From: Fidelibacterota bacterium UBA7300
GTDB lineage: Bacteria > Fidelibacterota > Marinisomatia > Marinisomatales > UBA2128
DNA: 10,844 nucleotides
Direction of reading: 5' to 3'
Assembly: GCA_002471865.1 (NCBI GenBank)
Contig: DKQU01000035.1
Coordinates: 1-10,844 of the forward strand
Shown: piece after piece, positions 6,639 to 10,844 of the stretch
How positions within the stretch are numbered: the first letter of the stretch is position 1
Layout: the number at the start of each line of letters is the position of its first letter
Made by a program: the position numbers and the translations under genes
Notes under the pieces: model-generated
What the model was told of the DNA's origin: nothing
The model's database searches: none
Seen by the model: only the letters and a program-made list of their open reading frames with translations

Positions 6639-7259
6639 TTAATCTGGCCGGATCTTTCGAACGATCTCGAAAGTGTCGGTAATCCGAGAGTAAGAACTAC
6701 CGGCGAGGCGGCCGATAGGCTTGAACTTCTCTAAATTGATACGTCCGTTTTCATATATACTGTCATCAACGTGGAACAGTACCACAGTCCCAATGACAAC
6801 AAAACCGCTCCCAGCCGAACCGTCACCAATATCCACAATCTGGTTTAGTCGACATTCAAAGTTTACTCTTGATTCTTCCACTCGAGGTGGAGCGACAATC
6901 TTGCTCGGAACCGGGGTGAGACCTGAAACATCAAACTCGTCCACTTCCGGATCAAAATCCGTAGAGCAGGCCACCATCTGTTCGGCGAAGCCCTCAGAAA
7001 CTATGTTGACTACGAACTCTTCCGTATTCCGGATATTGTTGAGAGTATCCTTCGTCTCGCCGCTGTAACTGCGTCGAGCTGGAGCAAACATAATGGTGGG
7101 CGGATTGGAACAGATACCGTTAAAGAAGGAAAATGGTGCAAGATTTCGGGTTCCATCCTTGGAAATAGTGCTGACAAAAGCAATGGGTCTCGGTACAATA
7201 GATCCTATCATCAGCTTATAAATGTCTTGAAAACGGTGCTCTTTAGGATCGATGATCAT
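6639..7259 (-). CDS. Flavin reductase-like FMN-binding split-barrel protein
   Basis: A 206-residue member of the flavin reductase-like domain family (PF01613 / COG1853 type). Typical features are IGSIVPRPIAFVST (18-31), NLAPFSFFNGICSNPPTIMF (39-58), a basic R-R-S segment after it, NTEEFVVNIV (78-87) and the closing GRLAGSSYSRI near residues 183-193. The family binds FMN as a dimer in the cytoplasm. Some members reduce free flavin with NAD(P)H to feed two-component monooxygenases; others have unknown roles. No partner monooxygenase is in the window. It lies 95 bases downstream of lysC and 15 bases upstream of the ANL-like gene on the same strand, so the last two are probably co-transcribed. 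The ATG is the first plausible start, without a clear SD. Confidence 0.85.
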   Translation of the reverse strand: MIIDPKEHRFQDIYKLMIGSIVPRPIAFVSTISKDGTRNLAPFSFFNGICSNPPTIMFAPARRSYSGETKDTLNNIRNTEEFVVNIVSEGFAEQMVACSTDFDPEVDEFDVSGLTPVPSKIVAPPRVEESRVNFECRLNQIVDIGDGSAGSGFVVIGTVVLFHVDDSIYENGRINLEKFKPIGRLAGSSYSRITDTFEIVRKIRPD

Positions 7260-7354
7260 GAAACTACTGTCAAAGGGGCCAATGCCTTGATTTTTTGGGG
7301 TACAAGTAGCACGGCAGAATTTAGGTTAGCATCTTAGTTTTGACACTGTTTTGT
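7260..7354 (-). other. Gap between lysC and the flavin reductase gene
   Basis: A 95-base gap between two minus-strand genes. I see neither a hairpin followed by a T-run nor a convincing promoter, so I cannot say whether lysC and the flavin reductase gene share a transcript. Confidence 0.3.
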
Positions 7355-8476
7355 TTATGTGAAAAATAGCTTGAATAAAGTGTTGAGCGTTGAAGTGATC
7401 TGTTCTTCACGCACAAGATAACGCCATCGGTCAGGGGGAGATCGGACTTCCTCAGCATCCGGAAGCTCAGGTGCATTTTCCTCACTCTTTCCAGCAAAAA
7501 TAACAGAGACAGTTCCCCAGCCCTTTTCTTCGCTGATGTCACCGTACTTTTCCCCCAGCTGTTTCAAGCGTATGTCGGCGTAAACATCATCAAGGAGCAG
7601 AAACCGACCGTTTCCTGCGTCAAGCAGTTCGGGAAGTTCTTTAGGTGAATTTTGTTCTTTAAGGGTATGCACCAGAATCTGTTTTCCCTGATGGGCCAGA
7701 GAGATAGGATTAGGGTTCCTCGTTGTGGGACGATGATGAATAACAGTCCCCGGCATTTGAGTAAAGGTATTACGAACACGGACTGACATCTTCTTTTCCT
7801 TAGCTACTCGAACAGCCCGGGGATGCAGAATCATGCTTCCCTCTTCGGCCATGGCGAGGAGCTGATTTGCGCCGATTTCAGTTAGAAAAGGTGCCTCAGG
7901 AATTCTTCGCGGGTCGCATAGAGCCACACCATCAACATCGGAGTAGATTTCAACCTCTGCAGCATCCAGAGCAGCACCCAGTGCTACGGAGCTGGTATCA
8001 CTTCCGCCACGACCCAAAGTACGAGTTGTGCCCGCCTCGTCAGCTCCTTGAAAACCGGCAACCACAGTAACCAGTCCGGAATCAAGTGCTTCTTGAACTT
8101 TTGTTGGGCGGACTTCCAGAATCTCCGCAGTTCCGGCGGTATCATCTGTGATGAATCCCGCTTGCTGTCCGGTGAAAGCGCAAGCTGGAATTCCATTTAT
8201 GGTTAGAAGGTGAGCGAAGAATGCTGCGGAGAGGATTTCACCGGTAGACATGGCAAGGTCAAGTTCGCGAGGAGAGACTGGCTCTCCGGTAGAGCGCATG
8301 AGTTTGATGAGAGAGTCAGTAGCGTACGGTTCACCTTCACGACCCATGGCGCTTACCACTACAACGGTTCGTTTCCCATTTTCTACGGAGCGGCGTACAT
8401 GTACAACAGCAGCTTCCCTGGACAAATCATCCCTTACACTGGTTCCACCGAATTTTAGTACTACAGTCTCAGGCAC
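7355..8476 (-). CDS. lysC: Aspartate kinase with an atypical C-terminal regulatory region
   Basis: Aspartokinase phosphorylates aspartate, the first step to lysine, threonine and methionine. The kinase domain (about 1-250) is complete: KFGGTSV (8-14), MSTGE (76-80), GRGGSDTS (156-163) and SDVDGV (179-184). Residues 251-373 should hold two ACT domains that bind lysine or threonine, but the usual ACT patterns are not recognisable. Only the end (WRYLVREEQITSTLNTLFKLFF, 351-372) resembles the final ACT strand and helix. The total of 373 is shorter than the usual 400 or so, so feedback control may be altered. The start is GTG (complement of 8474-8476) inside the last 8 bases of asd, with AGGA about 7 bases upstream, so translation is probably coupled to asd. 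The symbol is by family; no isoenzyme is implied. Confidence 0.9.
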   Translation of the reverse strand: MPETVVLKFGGTSVRDDLSREAAVVHVRRSVENGKRTVVVVSAMGREGEPYATDSLIKLMRSTGEPVSPRELDLAMSTGEILSAAFFAHLLTINGIPACAFTGQQAGFITDDTAGTAEILEVRPTKVQEALDSGLVTVVAGFQGADEAGTTRTLGRGGSDTSSVALGAALDAAEVEIYSDVDGVALCDPRRIPEAPFLTEIGANQLLAMAEEGSMILHPRAVRVAKEKKMSVRVRNTFTQMPGTVIHHRPTTRNPNPISLAHQGKQILVHTLKEQNSPKELPELLDAGNGRFLLLDDVYADIRLKQLGEKYGDISEEKGWGTVSVIFAGKSEENAPELPDAEEVRSPPDRWRYLVREEQITSTLNTLFKLFFT

Positions 8477-9494
8477 CGGGTATCCTCACAAGATCTCGGC
8501 GGATTAGCTCTTCGGCAATCTGGATAGTGTTCAATGCGGCTCCCTTGCGGAGATTGTCGCTAACGCACCAAAGGTTGATACCGTTCTCAATTGATTCATC
8601 CCGCCGGATGCGACCAACATATACAGGATCTTTCCCGTCGGCATTCAAGGCGAGGGGATAGACATTGTTTGCAGGATCGTCTTCCAGTACAATACCCGGG
8701 CTGTTTTCCATGAGAGTTTTGACATCAGTAATCTCAAACTGCTTCACTGTCTCGATGTTGACGCTTTCACTGTGCCCGCTCACCACCGGTATACGAACCG
8801 TGGTAGCAGTAATTTGAATTTCAGGATCAAGAATCTTGTAGGTCTCCTTGATCATCTTCATCTCTTCTTTGGTGTACCCGTTTTCCTCGAAGACATCAAT
8901 GTGCGGCAAGGCGTTGAAGGCGATTTGATAAGGGTAAACTGATGCCGGTATCTCGCTACCGTCAGCGAAAGCTCGCACCTGATCTTCCAACTCCTGTACC
9001 GCCGCCTGCCCGGTTCCGCTGACAGCTTGATAAGTACTGACCACCACGCGCTTGATAGTGTACTTATCGTGGATGGGCTTCAGTGCCACAAGCATCTGGA
9101 TGGTAGAGCAGTTGGGATTGGCAATGATACCTTTATGATTTTCCAGCGCTTCAGGATTCACTTCGGGGATGACAAGTGGATGCTCTGGATCCATTCTAAA
9201 TGCCGTGCTGTTGTCAATGCAGACACAACCACACTTTACCGCTTTCGGTGCCAGTTCCAGAGCTGCGGTACTCCCTGCACTGAAGAGAGCAATTTCAACT
9301 CCATGGAAAGCTTCAGGTTGAGCAGTTATGACGGTGATATGGCGATCTCGCCATCTTACCGTTTGGCCTTCATTTTCCGGAATGTCCATGAGAATTAGAT
9401 CACCAATGGGAAGTGAACTTGCTTCCAATATTTCCCGCATGACTGATCCCACATTGCCTAAAGCACCTACTATGGCAAAAGTGTACTTCTTCAT
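8469..9494 (-). CDS. asd: Aspartate-semialdehyde dehydrogenase
   Basis: Asd reduces aspartyl phosphate to aspartate semialdehyde with NADPH, the step after aspartokinase. With the ATG at 9494 the protein has 341 residues, normal for the family. It shows the nucleotide-binding GALGNVG (10-16; most members have GATGxVG), DNSTAFR (94-100), the catalytic cysteine in NPNCSTIQ (Cys129) and the catalytic histidine in VSGHSESVN (His241). An in-frame TTG at 9509 would add five residues, but the SD overlaps that extension, so ATG is preferred. The gene overlaps lysC by 8 bases and diverges from the CBS gene at 9640. Together asd and lysC supply the aspartate branch. Confidence 0.96.
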   Translation of the reverse strand: MKKYTFAIVGALGNVGSVMREILEASSLPIGDLILMDIPENEGQTVRWRDRHITVITAQPEAFHGVEIALFSAGSTAALELAPKAVKCGCVCIDNSTAFRMDPEHPLVIPEVNPEALENHKGIIANPNCSTIQMLVALKPIHDKYTIKRVVVSTYQAVSGTGQAAVQELEDQVRAFADGSEIPASVYPYQIAFNALPHIDVFEENGYTKEEMKMIKETYKILDPEIQITATTVRIPVVSGHSESVNIETVKQFEITDVKTLMENSPGIVLEDDPANNVYPLALNADGKDPVYVGRIRRDESIENGINLWCVSDNLRKGAALNTIQIAEELIRRDLVRIPGA

Positions 9495-9500
9495 TCCTAA

Positions 9501-9505
9501 CCTCC
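9501..9505 (-). promoter_or_regulatory. Shine-Dalgarno site that decides the asd start
   Basis: On the minus strand GGAGG is followed by six bases and then ATG (9494). The spacing is optimal, and the site would lie within the coding sequence if translation began at the upstream TTG (9509). Confidence 0.8.
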
Positions 9506-9626
9506 GCAAACTTTAGTAAAATTGCTCAACTGTTTGGGTAACATGCAGACATTTATCTTACCAATGACGAACAACAATTTAATGAAATACACCAACAAAT
9601 ATAAACCAGTCCTATAAATATGTGGG

Positions 9627-9631
9627 AAGGA
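9627..9631 (+). promoter_or_regulatory. Shine-Dalgarno site that decides the CBS start
   Basis: AAGGA stands 8 bases before ATG at 9640. The alternative GTG at 9622 would put this site inside the gene and add six residues (MGRIKD) that do not look like part of the family's N-terminus. Confidence 0.75.
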
Positions 9632-9639
9632 TAAAAGAT

Positions 9640-10602
9640 ATGATTCATGAGAACATTCTTGGTGCAGTTGGACGTACACCTATTGTCCGTTTTCAACGCG
9701 TTGGAAGTAATCTCGACTGTGAGCTGTACGGTAAATGCGAATTCCTGAACGTCGGTGGCTCTGTAAAAGACCGCATTGCCGCCCGCATGATCGAAGAGGC
9801 GGAGAAGTCCGGAAGGATCAAGCCCGGCGATACGCTCATCGAGCCCACATCCGGTAACACTGGTATTGGAATGGCTCTGGCTGCGGCGGTGAAAGGGTAC
9901 CGGATGATCATCACCATGCCGGAGAAAATGAGCAAGGAAAAGCAGGTAGTTCTGGAAGCGCTTGGAGCTGAAATTGTCCGAACACCTACGGAAGCTCCCT
10001 GGGATTCACCGGAAAGCCACATCGGAGTTGCAAAGAAGCTTAACGAGGAGATTCCAAATTCGCACATCTTAGACCAATACAGCAACCCGGGAAATCCTGA
10101 TGCTCACTATCACGATACTGCCGGGGAAATCCTTAAAGATATGGGGGACAATCTGAGCATGGTGGTAATGGGCGCCGGCACAGGCGGGACTATCACGGGA
10201 GTTGCCAAAAGGTTGAAGGAAGAACTGCCGGATGTGATTATCGTCGGGGCGGATCCCTACGGTTCGATTCTCGCTGGTGGTGATGAGGTGTTTCCGTATC
10301 ACGTGGAAGGGATCGGTTACGACTTCATTCCTGATGTGCTGGATAATTCGCTGGTAGATGAATATGTGAAAACAGATGATAAAGAGTCATTTATAACGGC
10401 TCGGCGCCTCATAAGGGAAGAGGGTTTACTGGTAGGCGGGTCGTCCGGATCGGCGGTTTGGGCTGCCATGCAAGTAGCACCTCGCCTGGGAAAAGGGGAG
10501 CGGTGCCTGGTGATACTGCCCGACTCAATCCGTAATTATCTGACGAAGTTTGTGGATGACGAATGGATGAAAAAAATGGACTTTTTGGATGAGGAGGAAT
10601 AA
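9640..10602 (+). CDS. Cystathionine beta-synthase, short bacterial type
   Basis: A fold-type II PLP enzyme that in this family joins serine and homocysteine to cystathionine. With the ATG at 9640 it has 320 residues. Visible are the PLP lysine in GGSVKDR (Lys43), TSGNTG (70-75), the phosphate loop GAGTGGT (178-184) and GGSSGS (267-272). It is called CBS and not cysteine synthase because of the CBS-type segments ADPYGSILA (204-212), VEGIGYDFIPDVLD (222-235), EEGLLVGGSSGSA (260-272) and ILPDSIRNYLTKF (292-304). It lacks the N-terminal heme region and the C-terminal Bateman domains of the human enzyme, so it should not respond to S-adenosylmethionine in that way. O-acetylserine use cannot be excluded. 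Its stop overlaps the next start by 1 base. Confidence 0.9.
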   Translation: MIHENILGAVGRTPIVRFQRVGSNLDCELYGKCEFLNVGGSVKDRIAARMIEEAEKSGRIKPGDTLIEPTSGNTGIGMALAAAVKGYRMIITMPEKMSKEKQVVLEALGAEIVRTPTEAPWDSPESHIGVAKKLNEEIPNSHILDQYSNPGNPDAHYHDTAGEILKDMGDNLSMVVMGAGTGGTITGVAKRLKEELPDVIIVGADPYGSILAGGDEVFPYHVEGIGYDFIPDVLDNSLVDEYVKTDDKESFITARRLIREEGLLVGGSSGSAVWAAMQVAPRLGKGERCLVILPDSIRNYLTKFVDDEWMKKMDFLDEEE

Positions 10603-10844
10603 TGAAATTTGATACAAAAGTAGTGCGCGCAGCGATTAAACCGGATCCTACTACGGGAGCCATAGTACCCCCTTTGTACCAGACTGCGACTTACGTCCTT
10701 CCTGAAGTGGGACGAGATTTGGGTTTTGATTATACCCGTTCAGCGAATCCCACCCGGCAACTGTTGGAGGAGAACCTGGCAGCCATTGAAGGCGGAAAGT
10801 ACGGGATCTGTTTTTCCAGCGGCATGTCGGCAGTTGACAGCTGC
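10602..10844 (+). CDS. Cystathionine gamma-lyase/gamma-synthase family protein, N-terminal fragment
   Basis: The first 81 codons of a Cys/Met-metabolism PLP enzyme that runs off the right edge. The ATG shares its A with the TAA of the preceding gene (TAATG), and a strong GGAGG (10593-10597) lies 4 bases upstream. Family features are AIVPPLYQTATY (20-31), FDYTRSANPTR (42-52, with the phosphate-binding Tyr and Arg of the neighbouring subunit) and the SSGMSA loop (72-77). The PLP lysine is beyond the window. Coupled to CBS, a gamma-lyase (cystathionine to cysteine, reverse transsulfuration) is the most natural reading, but gamma-synthase or a homocysteine/methionine lyase cannot be told apart from this part. 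Confidence 0.9.
   Translation, partial: MKFDTKVVRAAIKPDPTTGAIVPPLYQTATYVLPEVGRDLGFDYTRSANPTRQLLEENLAAIEGGKYGICFSSGMSAVDSC

Larger units (their letters stand above)
9495..9639. promoter_or_regulatory. Divergent intergenic region between asd and the cystathionine beta-synthase gene
   Basis: A 145-base AT-rich gap must hold promoters for asd-lysC (minus) and the CBS gene (plus). TATAAAT at 9613-9619 is too close to the CBS ribosome binding site to be its obvious -10. I see no clear -35/-10 pair and no convincing SAM riboswitch, T-box or Met-box-like repeat. Confidence 0.45.

Noticed and set aside
9495..9509. TTG start giving Asd five extra residues
   Set aside because: The GGAGG site sits inside that extension and is optimally spaced for the ATG at 9494.
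9622..9639. GTG start for the CBS gene
   Set aside because: The AAGGA ribosome binding site lies inside it and points to the ATG at 9640.
9640..10602. Cysteine synthase (CysK/CysM)
   Set aside because: Segments such as VEGIGYDFIPDVLD and ILPDSIRNYLTKF are typical of cystathionine beta-synthase, and the partner gene is of the gamma-lyase/synthase family.
1..10844. CRISPR array, insertion sequence, prophage, toxin-antitoxin or defence system
   Set aside because: No spaced direct repeats, transposase, integrase, nuclease or small toxin genes are visible on either strand.

Overview
The window looks like a stretch of bacterial chromosome carrying housekeeping and amino-acid metabolism genes. I see no phage, transposon, CRISPR array, rRNA or tRNA. 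The lineage cannot be fixed from this sequence. About half the genes have no recognisable Shine-Dalgarno (SD) sequence, and the gene content (stand-alone TrpB2, bacterial cystathionine beta-synthase beside a gamma-lyase/synthase, asd overlapping an aspartokinase) would fit an uncultivated environmental bacterium of the FCB kind, such as Marinimicrobia/SAR406. That is a guess.

Layout: (1) 1-2323 is visibly AT-rich. It holds the 5' end of a TrpB2-type tryptophan synthase beta chain on the minus strand, a divergent intergenic region with two small palindromes, a HisC-like aminotransferase lacking the usual N-terminal arm, and a probably secreted alpha/beta-hydrolase esterase. (2) 2425-5402, plus strand, is more GC-rich: radA (DNA recombination/repair), tgt (queuosine tRNA modification) and a Nudix hydrolase whose GTG start overlaps the end of tgt. 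(3) 5403-9494, minus strand, read in transcription order 9494 to 5403: asd, lysC, a flavin reductase-like protein and a reduced acyl-adenylate-forming (ANL) family protein. The ANL gene meets the Nudix gene tail to tail with no spacer. (4) 9640-10844, plus strand, divergent from asd: a cystathionine beta-synthase and the start of a cystathionine gamma-lyase/synthase, joined by a 1-base stop/start overlap.

How the genes fit together: LysC and Asd make aspartate semialdehyde, the precursor of lysine, threonine and methionine. The divergent CBS plus gamma-lyase/synthase pair handles homocysteine, cystathionine and cysteine. The right half is therefore a compact aspartate-family and transsulfuration module around one shared intergenic region. 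RadA, Tgt and Nudix form a separate housekeeping block.

I found no clear new multi-gene system. The most unusual items are the ANL-family protein that has lost both its ATP-binding P-loop and its C-terminal domain while keeping an intact reading frame (5403-6623), and the aspartokinase whose regulatory tail no longer looks like a normal pair of ACT domains.
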